NCBI GenBank assembly: GCA_000507305.1
Contig: DF239220.1
Coordinates: 62,001 to 126,000, forward strand
Length of the DNA stretch: 64,000 bases
Direction of reading: 5' to 3'
Origin: Breviolum minutum Mf 1.05b.01
Lineage: Eukaryota; Sar; Dinophyceae; Suessiales; Symbiodiniaceae
Part shown: piece after piece, positions 1 through 12,634 of the stretch
Layout of the letters: every line of letters starts with the position of its first letter
Numbering within the stretch: the stretch's first letter is position 1
Translations under genes and position numbers: made by a program
Notes under the pieces: model-generated
Told to the model about the DNA's origin: nothing
Seen by the model: the letters and a program-made list of their open reading frames with translations, nothing else
The model's database searches: none

Positions 1-108
1 TATGAAATCCATAAATGCATTTGGTCGATATGACGTGCCTCCCATGATGGAAAGCCCGAAAGAAGATCCATCTTTTTTTGGATCGATCCTCTCAGGTGCT
101 ACAACCAC

Positions 109-137
109 AGCGGAGTACAAGAAGTTGATCCAGAACC
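109..137 (+). CDS. Mini-exon, N-terminal part
   Basis: Reads EYKKLIQNQ after an AG acceptor and before a GT donor. It ends in phase 0, which fits the next exon at 528. A longer form could start at the earlier AG near position 93. Confidence 0.45.
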
Positions 138-527
138 AGGTCCCCCGGAAAGGGGACATAGGAAAGGGAGGATGTCTTTTTTTTTGGTTGCATTGGAAGG
201 CATTAGATGTATTTGTTGAATCAAAAGATCTATATTTCTATGAATTTCTTATGTAGTTTCATATTGTTTGAAATAGTTTGATAAGATGTTTTGGTATAGT
301 TTCATATAGTTTCATCCACTTAAACCATATCCTCCGGTCGCTCAATGCAGTGGAACATGTCCTTCTTTTGGTACTCAGTCTCCATGCAGTGACAACCTCC
401 GGAGGGACTTGAGACTTACCACTATATTTTTTCTATCTAAGGCCTTCAAGAATGGGTTAAAAACATCTTTAAATAGTAAAAATCGAACCTGATGAGACAG
501 ATTCACAGCCTTAAAGTGATTCTCCAG

Positions 528-581
528 GACAAAGCCTTCGAGCGTCGTTTCGTTATCGTGGAGCTGTCGGAACCCACGGAG
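528..581 (+). CDS. Mini-exon, 18 codons
   Basis: 54 nt, phase 0 to 0, reads DKAFERRFVIVELSEPTE. Acceptor tctccag, donor gtgacg. An opposite-strand open frame across 375-653 is a shadow. Confidence 0.65.
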
Positions 582-960
582 GTGACGCAAAATTTCTGGG
601 AGACGTGGGGGGTTTTTAGCGGCTAGAGTGAGTTTTTGTCCAAAAAGATACATGGAAGAATAGAAGCTTCCCCTTCACCCCCTTAATTTTGTAGTTCAAA
701 CTTGCACTTCATTAAGATAGCGATGTAAAGCGATTCAACGTTCTGTATCGGTTCATTATAGGCCAAGTGCAGTGTATTTACTTTTGCCCCACTGCAATTG
801 CACACACACCTTCGGGTATTCTTGTCTATACTCCCAACGTAGAAGCACTGTACACCAACCTACGTTAATCCTTTGTCTTTTCCCACTTTTACGAGCTATT
901 TCTGGGAGTCTCATGTGGAAAAATTCAGGGTTCCACCCGGTGGAATGGCTGTCCAACCAG

Positions 961-1020
961 GCCGCAGCTGAAGAGATGTTGTTGGCCATGTCTCCTGCCT
1001 TTGAGTCAGGGAAGCCAAGG
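961..1020 (+). CDS. Mini-exon, 20 codons
   Basis: 60 nt, phase 0 to 0, reads AAAEEMLLAMSPAFESGKPR. Acceptor ccaaccag, donor gtgacc. Alanine- and glutamate-rich and probably helical. Confidence 0.65.
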
Positions 1021-2066
1021 GTGACCTGCACCAACCCGATGATGTGAGGGAAGTTATGAACCCAGATGTACTTGCTCAAATTGAGAGCCTGAAAAAAGGC
1101 AATTTTTCAAAGAATTGTTGGGTAGTGAAGATGGGATGATTTATTTGAGTGGCAAAAAATCTTCAGAATGTGCTTCCACCCATATTACTCGCACACCTTT
1201 GAGGCAACACCATGGTGTGAAAGTCACTCCGGAGGTTGGTCACGGGATGATGGTTGTAACAGAGATGGAACGGTGATGGGGGTAGATTTTTGGAGATCAT
1301 ACACATATCAATTATCATATACAAATATATACAAAACTTCTTTTGTTTTGATATGAATTTATGTACGATGTATGCATGTAAATGTACTTTGATGTTCTTA
1401 TCATTCGTTCTCGTTGCTATCACCACTATGCGCATCTAGACTTAGATCTGCAATTGCATGATCACGTACTCTGGACAAGCTTTAATGATCTCTCTCTCTC
1501 TCTCTCTCATGTCCTCGCCACAAGTGAATGTCGATAGGGGAAAAATCTAAGACTAGGTCAATAAGTTTTGGTAGTCGAACTATTATGGTTCTCCCAGTAT
1601 CATAATATGTGTACAGAATACATATATCATATATATACGCACTCATATTCTATGTCTTTATGCTTTGTTTAAAGGTGTGTATTGACTCTAGAGATGTCAA
1701 GATGTAGAGATAGCCAGACGTGGAAACCTGGAGTTCTTGTGATATGTGGATGGGCACGGAGAAGTGGATGCTATATGTGCATTAATCCACTGATAAACTG
1801 TCGGACGGACGATGCAAGTCAATCCCCCAAAAAACCGAGTTTTATGAATCAACATCGCGGAAGAAAACGTCAATGGTTGGAGCTCGTTTAACATAGACAG
1901 TTCAAGCCCTTCGAAAAATTATCACAAAAGTTGTTAACTTGAGATTACAAAAACCTATAGTAACTATACTTTACCAACAAACACACAAACTACTTTTATG
2001 TAGTTTTTGGACAACCGATCATTATGATCATCTCATTACCCTTTGTGGAATCGATTTCACCTGGAG

Positions 2067-2106
2067 GCCGTGCGTGCATCGGTTCGTGGCTCCCGAGCCT
2101 TGCGAG
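2067..2106 (+). CDS. Mini-exon, Arg-rich
   Basis: 40 nt starting in phase 0 and leaving one base (G). Reads AVRASVRGSRALR. It joins the exon at 2325 through a shared Gly codon (G + GT), which supports both boundaries. Confidence 0.7.
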
Positions 2107-2324
2107 GTGGGGGAACGTCAGGGATTCATGTCTTTGTTGCGATTGGGAATTGGATTAGGAAAATTTTGAACATTCAAACATATATTCAAACATGAATTTA
2201 TGGTTTCATTCTCTAATTCCAGTTTTATAGATTCATACAGATTCAAATGAGTTTTGCTTTTGGATCACAGCATGTGCGTTTTTTTGCTGATTTTGTGTGT
2301 CCGAATTTCCTGTTTTTAATTTAG

Positions 2325-2440
2325 GTGAGGAGGGGATGAATCCTAAGATCGGCGTGGCATCCACCAACGGCCCAGGGCGTTTCTTGCCGGATCGCGCCTT
2401 AGATGTGCTGGACGATGCTGCTACCTTGGCTTCAGCCGAG
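2325..2440 (+). CDS. Exon, 38 codons, largest in the N-terminal part
   Basis: 116 nt completing the codon left by the previous exon and ending in phase 0. Begins EEGMNPKIGVASTNG and ends RALDVLDDAATLASAE. Acceptor taatttag, donor gttcgg. Clearly more GC-rich than the flanking introns. No domain recognised. Confidence 0.75.
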
Positions 2441-2999
2441 GTTCGGTGAGGAATGGGGGGATTGGGATTCATGAAGGTTTATTGACTAATCACCATTCAA
2501 ACTCTACAACAAAAATTACTGATTTGATGTTGATTGAAAGAGAACAATTTCATAGCTGGTGCATCATTTTGGATGATTTGATTCCCGGCTCCTGCACCCA
2601 AACAACTATCTCTAGTTCCAGAAACGTTTCCCAAGATATGACATGGGATGTCAAGTCAACAAATGCCACATGGGAATCTTCAACATCCCTTGGACATGAC
2701 TATTTTGTTTCTCCCTCAAAATTCATGAGACACACCTGGATGGATCTGCAAGTATCTCCAAAAAGTTGACCTTTCAATTGTTATTCAGCAGTTCTATGAC
2801 TTTTTTTTTCGTACTTGATAAATGGTCGCTATATGATATACAATATAGCTGTGGTTAGTGCCACAAGATGAGTCATATATAGCACGCACCAACTTATATC
2901 ACATGTTTGTAATGATACGTAACTATGGTTGTAGCCCTACGCTTGATAAATGGTTGCTACAGGGCTACTTGTACATCCGCTTGATGAGTACCCGTGCAG

Positions 3000-3056
3000 G
3001 CAGCTGCCGATGACTCCTACCGCACTGGAGCCTTGCCCCTGTGCACCGCAGTGCGG
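3000..3056 (+). CDS. Mini-exon, 19 codons
   Basis: 57 nt, phase 0 to 0, reads AAADDSYRTGALPLCTAVR. Acceptor cgtgcag, donor gttccc. A donor six bases earlier (gtgcgg at 3051) is equally possible and also keeps phase 0. Confidence 0.6.
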
Positions 3057-6000
3057 GTTCCCAGGGGATGTTGAATGGGATCGTATGATCACATGATATC
3101 TTCTATGATGAGGGCAGATTCAGACACTACAGTGATGTTGCTTGATCCCGATGAAGCTTTTGAACCGTTGCATAGTTTTTGACGATTGCAGCTTCCATGT
3201 TGAATTTGAAGGGCGGCAATCTCGAAGTACAAAAAGTATCAAAAACTCAAAATCCACCCAAACCCTTTGGCCAATGAACTTCATGATTGGCTTGACACTT
3301 CGCATTGCACGTAGATAATGTTCCGATCAAAGCGGAGAAGCAACATATCCAACGGTTGACTTTTGTCATCTCTTGCCTTGACTTGAAACTGAACCGGTAC
3401 GCATAGTTGTAGTCAAACAAGTTAACTGCATGTCAAACAAGGTAAACCTGAACATATATCCACGAGTATCCCTAATTTTTGAAGTCTTTTTGTTTTACAG
3501 GTGTTTCTTTTATTCCAACATTTTTGTTGGGAAGTGTACCAGGTCGATCTGATCATGCTTGGCCATCTTGTTTGATCAAAGCTATGAGGACCATGCAATC
3601 GCAGCTGCCAAGCAAGTGGCTTTAGGCGTGGGTCCAGTGTCTTCCAGACCCTGTGAGTTGAATTTTCATGAAACATGAAACAGATATATAGGTCCTATCG
3701 ATGGACAAAACCCAAGCACCAATTATTGTCAATATGAAAAACATACTTTTATCTTGGGTCGAATCAACAGTGGCTTTCTGTCCATTGTGATTGGAATTTT
3801 GGTCACTCATCACTGCACTTGTGCGCGTGTTGGTTTGTCTGAGCTGAAAAAACATCTTCATTCAAGTGTTTTGAACCTCAACGTTTAAAGATGTCCTACT
3901 CTATTTAGAAATTAAACACCACCTTTTTCTGATGATTTCTGTCTCATGATAACCCCATTTTGTGTGCAGATGTTTCCATGGGTCCCAAACCATGGCAGGC
4001 GCTGCCAGTTTTCGTGATCGCCTTGTGGCGCGGATGCAGTTGTTACGCTCCAGACTTTAGAGGGGACAATTATTTTTCCGCCCTGTGGACGGGTTTGGAA
4101 GAAGATAAGGAAAAGCATGGTGCTTCGCACAGTTGATTGCGAGATACAGATAATTATGTACGGGGTGTGACACGGTGTGTGGATAATCCTAATTTCGCAT
4201 CCTAAATCTTGTGGAATCCACATCAAAATGTGGTTTTGTTAGGCTCTCATAATGGCATTTTTGATCTTTGTTGCGGGGTGGTGAAACAACATGATTGATC
4301 CTCGTGCATGATTTCCTTTCAAATGCGCAATGAACATAGATGCGTTGGGCCTGACATCATTTCAGAACGTACCACGTGTTTGTAAGTATACATGCATATT
4401 TGAGAATTTAACATTTATATATATATATATATACAAACTTACATTCCTTTTTATACATGCAATTACATACATATCAGTATATACATGTCATCTTGGCAAG
4501 TAGTGTCACTTACGTAATATAGCATGTGTACATATGTATTGTACGTATCTCTTACCCTCTCTTATACACTACTTATTTCTTCCCTTTTGACCTGACTAGA
4601 ATTCTCCCTTGAGCATTGACACTAGGGCCAAGGCGAGTTCCCGTTCACGGCATGACGAACCCCGTTTTTCGGGACGTAACGTCTCAGCACGTTGGTCCCA
4701 CGAACTTGCACCATCTTTTCCAGTGGCTTCCAGCAGCAAGAGTGAGATGTATCCAAACCCTGTTTCCAATGAGCAAACTACATATCAACAGGATTTCAGA
4801 CATCAACAGTGCAGTTGATGGATAGCTGAACCTGAACCTGGCCTAATGTTTTTTGATCCCTGGCCACATTTGGAGAGGGGGGAACTGTAAAGTAGTTGTG
4901 CACTCAAATCTGATGCTTGTTTGTGGGGACGACGTTGAAGTTTGAGACATCTCATTTTCATTTTGACTTGGTGACTTTCGCAATGGAAAATTTTTATCAC
5001 CCCTATTCATCAAAGCTCTTGTGCTGAAGCCACTCTGGTGCGAAAGAAAGGCCGGCTTTCCGTGCGATGTTTTGTGGTGCAAAAAAGCCACCGGGAAAAC
5101 TCTGGTGTGGGGAGGTAGGTTTCCACGAATTAGCGAGGTAAAATCAACAGAGTTAGTGATGTTAGTGCTGTCATCTTCATTTTTTTCTTTCCTGGGCTGG
5201 AAAAGCTTTTGTCTACAATGAATTATTTTTGGAGTTTGGATAAGTTTTTTGCATCACTGGTGCTGGTTGCCTCTGGTTGTTGGAGCAGCCTGTTTACACT
5301 TCTTTAAAACCTGGGATTGGACCTGTTTACCTGAGCCTGGCTGAGCCTTAGCCATGCACGTGGTGGTTGCGTCACGCTCTCAAGATGAAGTGTGGAAGAA
5401 GTGGTGATGACGCGTAAGTAGTTCGCTGCGAAGACGCGGAAAATATGAAGGAGGTACTTTCTTCGAAACCTGAATTAACGAGGTGAGGTGCTTTTTCATT
5501 TGGGGAATTTCAGGGCCAAGGTAGACGGGGTAAGAGTTAAAGTAGCCTTCTGATTCATTGCCTTTTCCTGGAACTGTTTTTGCAATGTGAGCCGCGATGC
5601 AGCATGAAGGCTTTAAGAAACGTATTTGGCACCTCAACACTTGCAGCTCTCTCCATGAAAGAAAGCGCCTCTCCATGAACAACCCAATAGTATATTTCAA
5701 GTTCAACCTTGTTTGATGCATTCAGAACCTAACAAATGCACATTTTACAGTTTTCGTTTCTTGCGTTTTTCAAGATCCATTTTGGAATATTACACGTGGA
5801 TATCCTTACCATTTCATCATCATAAATCAGTCGAACATCAGAAGTTCCAAACCATTTCTTCGATCCAATGAAGAGCCAATGCCGCTCCTCCAGGCCCGTC
5901 ACTATGGTTAAGGGTGGTTAAAAAGTTTTTTTTTGTAAAGGGAATATAGGTCTTGAAACTAGGAACCATGAACCGGCGTGGCTTTGTGGCGAACTTCAAG

Positions 6001-6122
6001 CTTAGAATTCATGGTGTATCAAGTATTTCATGTCAGCAAATAGCCCAATCATAAACATGCAAAGGCAAAACATGGCCGTTCACCCATGGTTTCGGCTAAA
6101 CACCTCACCGTCAAACCTGAAG
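3057..6122 (+). other. Long intron region (about 3.1 kb) before the zinc-ribbon exon
   Basis: AT-rich sequence with low coding character. The exons on either side are in matching phase, so it can be one intron. Possible extra exons near 3999 (GC GCT GCC start) and 4626-4675 (AKASSRSRHDEPRFSG) were seen but would need partners to keep the frame. A (TA)n run lies near 4417-4434. Confidence 0.5.
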
Positions 6123-6180
6123 GCTTGCCCAAAGTGTGGCAGTCCCTTTGCCTTTGACGCACGCTATTGCCGCCATTGTG
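6123..6180 (+). CDS. Zinc-ribbon exon (C-x2-C ... C-x2-C)
   Basis: 58 nt, phase 0 start, leaving one base. Reads ACPKCGSPFAFDARYCRHC, with four cysteines spaced CPKC and CRHC, the classic double zinc knuckle. Donor gtgagc is strong and cuts directly after the last cysteine codon. The leftover G joins CA of the next exon to give Ala (NARPEM follows). Family knowledge: near-identical CxxC-x(n)-FCRHCG motifs are frequent in dinoflagellate proteins. Zinc binding is likely; the partner is unknown. Confidence 0.85.
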
Positions 6181-6439
6181 GTGAGCGACGCGAGGCAGAT
6201 AACATGGAAAAATATTTATCTCACATTGGGGAAACAATCTTGCTGGGGCAGTGTTTTTAGGAGCTCCCTAGTGCGCTATTAGGATGGAGTTTTCCAAGCA
6301 GATTACGATAGTGAACGCTTTAAACTTTAAACACTGCTCATTTGGGACAACTTCTGGAAGGATTTTGGTGAATGGGAACTCCAGAAAAACTTGTTTTATC
6401 CAGATTCATGATCTTCACAGACGGATCAAATCTTTTCAG

Positions 6440-6490
6440 CAAACGCCCGCCCCGAGATGGCTGCTGTAGCATCGCCGCTGCCGTTGCCAG
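6440..6490 (+). CDS. Linker exon after the zinc ribbon
   Basis: Completes the split codon and reads NARPEMAAVASPLPLP, an Ala/Pro-rich linker. Acceptor tcttttcag. The right end is either a GA donor at 6491 or a GT donor after 6493; both leave one base, so the frame is unaffected. Confidence 0.65.
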
Positions 6491-6726
6491 GACGTTGTGA
6501 GATGGTCATGTTGTTTTCTTTTCTCACGAAACATCACCTCTGAGTGTCAAGTATGGGTACCAAACTGCCAACTGTGGGCTCAAATCATCTCAAATCCCTT
6601 CACGTAATGGGGGGTATACTAAGTATATCTCCTAAGCACTTGGCAAATGCAACTGGCTATGGTGTGACAAGACTGATGAAACTGAAAAAGGATACTCGCT
6701 TCTAGCCCGGGACTGGGCTATCCCAG

Positions 6727-6752
6727 AGATCACACAAAAGATAGCCAGTGAG
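6727..6752 (+). CDS. Mini-exon, 8 codons
   Basis: 26 nt: two bases complete the previous codon, then ITQKIASE, ending in phase 0 before gtctca. One of the smallest exons here, supported mainly by phase fit on both sides. Confidence 0.5.
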
Positions 6753-7302
6753 GTCTCACGAGATCTTTCGGTCGCAGCTGTGTCAAAAACGCTCAGTTGA
6801 CTTGTTTGCAAAAGAAGGGGCAGTCGTGTACCATCAAAAAGTTCAGTTCGTCATTTGGTATGATTCAAATCCTTGTTTCACAAATCCGAGGCAAATGTTA
6901 CACCACTTTAAACACAGGTGAGATGGTTTGAGCCCCCCCAGTTGAGCAGCGCCAAAAACTCAATGATACTCTATGGCGGTTTGTCAAAAATGCATGGTTG
7001 TATAATATAACACACCGGTTGTATCGCTGTGTATCACTTTGCCGGGGATTCGGATTCAGCATTTGCGATGGTTCAAGTCACCGCCATCCATTTCTTTCCC
7101 CGATAGGACAGCTGGAGCCATTGACAGGAGGTGCTAGCGGTCACCTGAATGATGCTGATTACTGGTATTTTAGGAAATTTGAAAACCACATTCCTAAATT
7201 TCGGTAGAAAATTTCCTTCACCTTTTATCTTCATGTCACTTTGGCCCTCCTGGTTTTGGTGGTTTGAAAGAAGGTTTTCATGCGGATTCAGCAACTCGCC
7301 AG

Positions 7303-7324
7303 GTGTTGGAGGACCATCTGGAAG
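7303..7324 (+). CDS. Micro-exon, 7 codons
   Basis: 22 nt, reads VLEDHLE plus one base, acceptor ctcgccag, donor gtggag. Start of the coiled-coil rod. An upstream AG (7290) would extend it in another phase. Confidence 0.5.
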
Positions 7325-8588
7325 GTGGAGGGTAGGGAATGGTTGCGACAGAACAGTGAGAAGTTCCCTGACAACTCGCCATATCATAGAAATATAGAAC
7401 TTGTTTGTCAGTTTCAGTTTTTTGTTTGTTTGTCAATTTTAGGTTCATGACATTAGCTGAGATAACAGATAGCCGATACGGATGAATATGACTGATAGGT
7501 ACTCTAGAAAAGTGCTGATGATAAACATGTATAAACTATTAGTTGTATCCCCAGGATGTGGGGCCCTGGTCCTATGGGAGAGTTACAAAGAAATGGATAC
7601 TAATCCTTACCAAGTTGGATTATTTTCGAAGTGGAGTGTGGGGCCCTAGTAATAGCGTTATGTAGATTGATTGATGATGGGGAATGACCCCAGACAGTAG
7701 CAAAAATATCATTCTTTGACTGGCTTTCACTGCCTCCATCCCTCAGACTCCAACAAACCCCAGATTAAAACTTTCAATTACAATCTGACAAACAAGTGCA
7801 GAAATGAAAAACGATCCCTTTGAATACATCTGTATATATTTTGTACTGAACATGAGGGATTTCCATTGCAATGGTAGTTTACCAGAGAGGAGACTGGTTT
7901 CAAATTTAACACAGTATGGAACCAAGATGTAGTATTTTTGTACCGTGAGAATGTGATATGAAGCTTAAGAGCTCCGAAATGTTTGCTGCAATGTCCCACT
8001 TGTGATGTTTATACTATGAGTATTTTGATTGCTTGTGCTTCTGCTGTCCACCAGGTCCCTTTCTCCTCTACCGATTCATGGCCGTGTGTGCGGAAACAAA
8101 GTTGTGCCTCATGGTATTCTGGGGTGCTACTGAAGTTACACTTGGGATGTGGAGTTAAATGCTGAAATACCAAGTTAAGTGTCTTCATTGTGAAGGCTTA
8201 GTATACCCGCTTAGTTGTGGGATTCATTATATGGGATTATCAAACATCACTTTGAATCCATCTAGATGCATTTGCCCAACAGGTCTGACCCTCCTTGAAA
8301 CCACGGACAGGGTCGATTGGCACAAGACCAGGAGACTCATCCTCCACTTCTAAGTTGGAATATACATGAATGTACAGTACTGCTCAGTTGTGTATTTTGA
8401 ATACACGTCGATGTACAAATATAACGCATAGATGGTGCGTGTGTATGCAAATGATTTTTAAGACTCTAGACTCTACACCATATATCACCATATAAATCCA
8501 TATAATATATTCCATACACCACATTTGTAGCTATATCACCTGTCTTATGCCAAGCATGCCACTCCAGCCTCCGCTATTAATGTCAAAG

Positions 8589-8650
8589 GTTGGCCTTTGG
8601 ACCGCAAACGAACGGTGCTACAACGTGGGAGACGCAGCGAAGAGATGTTG
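8589..8650 (+). CDS. Coiled-coil exon, basic
   Basis: 62 nt; G + GT restores a Gly codon, then WPLDRKRTVLQRGRRSEEML, ending in phase 0 before the donor gtagat. It is the only segment in 7.4-9.9 kb that fits both phase and splice sites. Confidence 0.6.
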
Positions 8651-9920
8651 GTAGATCCCTGTAACAACTGGAGATAAAATATGATAAATTGAAACGCGGG
8701 TAGATTGTTCTTTTGACTCAGTGGTGGATTCATTTCAGAAAAAGCATCACTGGATGTTGAAGATCAATGCCTGAAACTCTGAAATGTGCAGTGATCAACG
8801 GCCTTTTTGATGTTTTTTTTACCCAGTTGTACAGGGCTTGTAACAAGCTATTAGAAAGGGGCCTTATGAACCAGCTGGTATATAGTAGCATGACATAAGG
8901 GTTTTCATTGAACAGTATCAGGTGTGTTTCAAAATGAGAGACTCCAAACCCAAACAAATCATATTCGAAAATGATGACGGCTATGTGGTTTCAAACAAAT
9001 GATAATCTGAAAAATAGGGATATGATCCAGTTTGATCCAATTTGACTCCTATTTTTTGAAGCAAGTAACTTGCACTCAGGACCTGGATGAATTCGGGTAG
9101 GAAGGCTTGCTTGATTTTGTTGGTTTCCCTCATGCCACAGACGCACCTGCAGTTTTTGGACAGAAAATCAGGTCTCATACTTCGAGTCCCAGTTGGGGAA
9201 ACCAAGGGGCAGTGAATGGTGATGATTTTTGAAGTTGCTTTTTTCAAGCAAGTTGTGAGTTATGTCCCCCCAAAAAATGGACGGACTTAAACAACGACTC
9301 TCAAAGTGTGCATGGTTTTTCTAAAGGTGGCCTTTGGGATTGTCGTTTTCGAAGATGAATAGCTATTTTGGTTCCTGATCATGCGCTAATTATGAAGAAA
9401 TAGAGGATTCAGGTGTAATATGAGGCCATGTTTACCAAAATTCATCCTCCCGAATCAGTATGACCGACCAAACAAACCGATTGTGGCCTCAGAGAAAAAG
9501 GTCTTTGCCAAGCATTCTGGGAGCGGTTTGAGTATTCCGGAGTCCATCGAAGAATCCACGAAAAGCCATCCCTTCCTTAGCAATTCAAAAGTGGCATAAA
9601 TAAACAGACCGGAAGGTTGACAGCCAAAGCATGGATTTTGTAAAGGGAATCTTCGAATGTGATCGTTCGGTTGCTTTTGGGGCAAGGCATTTGCGTCAAA
9701 GTTGACAAATCATAATACTTTGGAAAAAGCAGTTAACATGGAATGTGATGCCATTTTTTGTCTATCCACACGTGAAATGCCAGGAATGAGACCAGGTTCA
9801 TGGCACCAACGTAAATTTGCAGCACCAACCTAAAAGGAACTCACATCGCATTTACACTGGCAAGTTTCGTCCAGTTACACCCAGTTGTAGGTTGATATTG
9901 CTTGAAAAACTCTCGGGAAG

Positions 9921-9983
9921 GTCGCTGAGCAAACCCTGAAGAAAGTCACGGATTCAATCAAGGATCACTGGAAAAAAACTTTG
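9921..9983 (+). CDS. Coiled-coil exon, 21 codons
   Basis: 63 nt, phase 0 to 0, starts VAEQTLKKVTDSIKDHW and ends in a Lys-rich turn. Acceptor gggaag, donor gtaagtg, one of the best donors in the window. Confidence 0.8.
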
Positions 9984-10171
9984 GTAAGTGCACTCTCATA
10001 AGATGAATTACAGGTCCAAAATTGGCTCAGATGGCCATAGCCCACCAAAGATACACACCCATCCATGTGAGCCAGGCACCATCAGCAAGGAAGCTTCAGA
10101 TCATGTTAAGCCATAGCTTGGATCCTTCGTTTGTCGCAGGTCGACGTATTGTGGCTTCACCCAACGTGCAG

Positions 10172-10227
10172 GTGCTCAACGCCGACCGTAAGCTGCAATG
10201 GATGGCAATGGAAAGCAGCAACGAAAG
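10172..10227 (+). CDS. Coiled-coil exon
   Basis: 56 nt, phase 0 start, reads VLNADRKLQWMAMESSNE and leaves AG. Joined with T of the exon at 11860 it makes a Ser codon. The AG at 10170-10171 followed by GT could also be mistaken for a donor. Confidence 0.6.
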
Positions 10228-11121
10228 GTTGAGGTTTCAAGGCATTTGTTTAAAACAACTTTCATATTCAATGTTTCAATAAATAGAAGTTTCCCGACAA
10301 CCTTGGCTGGTACTCAAAGTAAAACCTCTAAGCTTGGGTTTGAATTTTTGGATGAAGGAACTTCTGTTACGACAGGTGCATCCACCGCAGTGCTGAGCTC
10401 AATCGAGGGAAGCTTGAGGGTTCCACATACCGCATTCAAAGCTATTCATTTCCATACTTCCAATGTCCTTGACGTGTGAGGTCCGTCACGGTGCGGAGTC
10501 TCAAAAAAAAAACACCAAGGTGGTGAGTGATGGGGGTCAAGGGATGTGCTTTGACAAACCCCCTGTTCTTGGGTGACAGCAAAACTAGCCGGTTGCTTTC
10601 TGTAGGGAATACCGGTAGAATGCCACACATATTTCAAGGTCTTCCAAGTTGGCTCAATGATGCTGTTGGACCTACATAGATACATTTTGTCACTTGTCAC
10701 TTGTTCTTGGTTTCATCAATCTTGGCTACGCACATAGAAAAAGTCACCACAATTCTGATGGGTTTTCTTTATCAAACAGCAACTGCAGGAAGATCTAGAT
10801 TGATTATGGAGGCCTCAGATGACTTTTGTGAAACTTCGGTTGTTTGGATTGTGGGGACCTGGGGCCACCTCCGTAGAGCAACAACAAATGCGGCAAAGAT
10901 GAGCCCCAAAATATCGCTTGAGCCAACACCAATTTTTGAGCTTTTGAGGTTCCCATATCTGTCGCTCTGCCGGAAAAACCGTGGGAATGCCCATTTTGTG
11001 GATCTGGAGATGTGGCTGAGGGTGATGATGGGGACGGGAGACGACCGGGTACTTGAAAAAAAAGGTGCGACCTTGCAAATTCAACGGCGGGATAGCAGCA
11101 GAAACTGCCGTATTTGATTCC

Positions 11122-11127
11122 CATCAC

Positions 11128-11178
<51 letters not shown>
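11122..11178 (+). repeat. (CAT)n microsatellite
   Basis: A run of CAT triplets inside an intron. It creates poly-His on the + strand and poly-Met on the - strand in spurious open frames. Confidence 0.95.
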
Positions 11179-11859
11179 AGTCCTGTTAAGAAAACCAGCT
11201 GGCAGGCAGCCAAACCTTGTAAATTTTGTGATAAGCACCTATGAACTGGTGCAGATCTTCAGCAATCGACAGTGGTGATTGGTGAACAAAAACCATGCAT
11301 CCGATTACGCTTGAAGATCCAACCCCAAAATGAAGATTTGGGACAGGGTTGTCGTTTTTAGGAATGCTGCATATTCTTTGCGGTGTTCGAATGGTAGGCT
11401 TTTCATCTTGAATTTTGCCAAGTGTGAAGTGTGCTTTGAAAACACATCCACTTTCTCAAGAAATGCAACAAATATCGCTAGCGGTGGTGGCTTAGTGTGG
11501 TATTTCCTGAAGTTTATTGTAAAAGTATTCATAGGTTTTATATGAAGCAGACAGATACATAGTATGCTGTATACAATATACAGCTCTCTTCATAGATTAC
11601 ATCTGCTGTATATGTATATTTATACATGCATATTTAAACAAATTTTTCTATATACTGTACACGCAAGACCAAGGGAATGTAGATGTACGTTCAATTCTCT
11701 CTCATTTTCTTCTCCATATAGCACGTTCCAAAGGCTAAAAGATTTGCATCTATGCATCTACGTATGTGAGAATGAGATAATTGAATTACAGTTCCATAGT
11801 TTAAAGATAAATTACAGCTCTAAAGATGCTCCGTCATGTAATGAATCTCGTCTTTGCAG

Positions 11860-11905
11860 TGTGGCGAAGCAACTGGAAATGTCTGTTGATTTCCCTGAAC
11901 TTGAG
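11860..11905 (+). CDS. Coiled-coil exon, 15 codons
   Basis: 46 nt; one base completes a Ser codon, then VAKQLEMSVDFPELE, phase 0 end. Acceptor tctttgcag, donor gtccga. Confidence 0.7.
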
Positions 11906-12599
11906 GTCCGAGGCATCTTCTGAGGTGCCGCTCTCAAAGGGGGTGAAATGGTTTGATGCTTCACTTTTCAGGGATCCATTTGTCAACGTTCCAAGGTGTA
12001 GTTAAACATTATGAAGCTGGTTATAAAACATTCAATTTAAACTCATCTACCAGGGTCTTGGGATGGTACCCACCTGAAATTAAGAACTTCCATGAGACAA
12101 AATGATTTTGTGGGTTTCACACAAGTCGATTTCAAAGAAAACACAATGATCTAGCAGGTGTATCCTTGGCGTTAAGTGGATCGTTTTTGCTTTCAAAATG
12201 GGGTTGAATATTGCCAATGATGTTCCCGCATGCCGTATTAGTAAAAAGTGAAGATTTGTGGGAGCTATAAGTCAAACAACAATGTTGTTACTCATTGTAA
12301 TCATTATAATGAATACATCCTTATATCATATTTCACCCTTGCCTTTTTTGACCAATGGAGACTCAGTGGTTATGGTTCATCGTTTACAATCCCAGGAATA
12401 CCCCTACTGGAAAGGGATTTAGACTTGGTAAAGGTCCAGCCTTCCCAAAAGTCCATCGCTAAGAGGAACATTTTCACAATCCTTCGTTTTGAGCTATGCT
12501 TTTTAGCCATTTTTTTAAAATATATATAACCAAAAATTGACCATGTAGAAAGTTGGTGGATTTTGTAGGGAACGCCTTAACAGTGACAAATCCCGTCAG

Positions 12600-12634
12600 C
12601 GAAAAATTTGGCTGGAAAAAATCGATGCGAACAG
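12600..12634 (+). CDS. Mini-exon with GA donor
   Basis: 35 nt, phase 0 start, reads RKIWLEKIDAN and leaves AG. Acceptor cccgtcag, donor gatttg (GA type). An exon with a one-base start and a one-base end must lie between here and 13375 and was not found. Confidence 0.5.

Noticed and set aside
3999-4675. Exon-like pieces GAASFRDRLVARMQ (3999) and AKASSRSRHDEPRFSG (4626)
   Set aside because: Start and end phases do not fit between the exons at 3000 and 6123, which already join in frame.
10363-11091. Exon-like pieces CIHRSAELNR, EQQQMRQR and ATLQIQRR
   Set aside because: They need GA donors and extra partners, while the exons at 10172 and 11860 join directly in frame.
10804-11244. Open frames with poly-Met (- strand) and poly-His (+ strand)
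   Set aside because: They are made by the (CAT)n microsatellite and have no domain or splice support.
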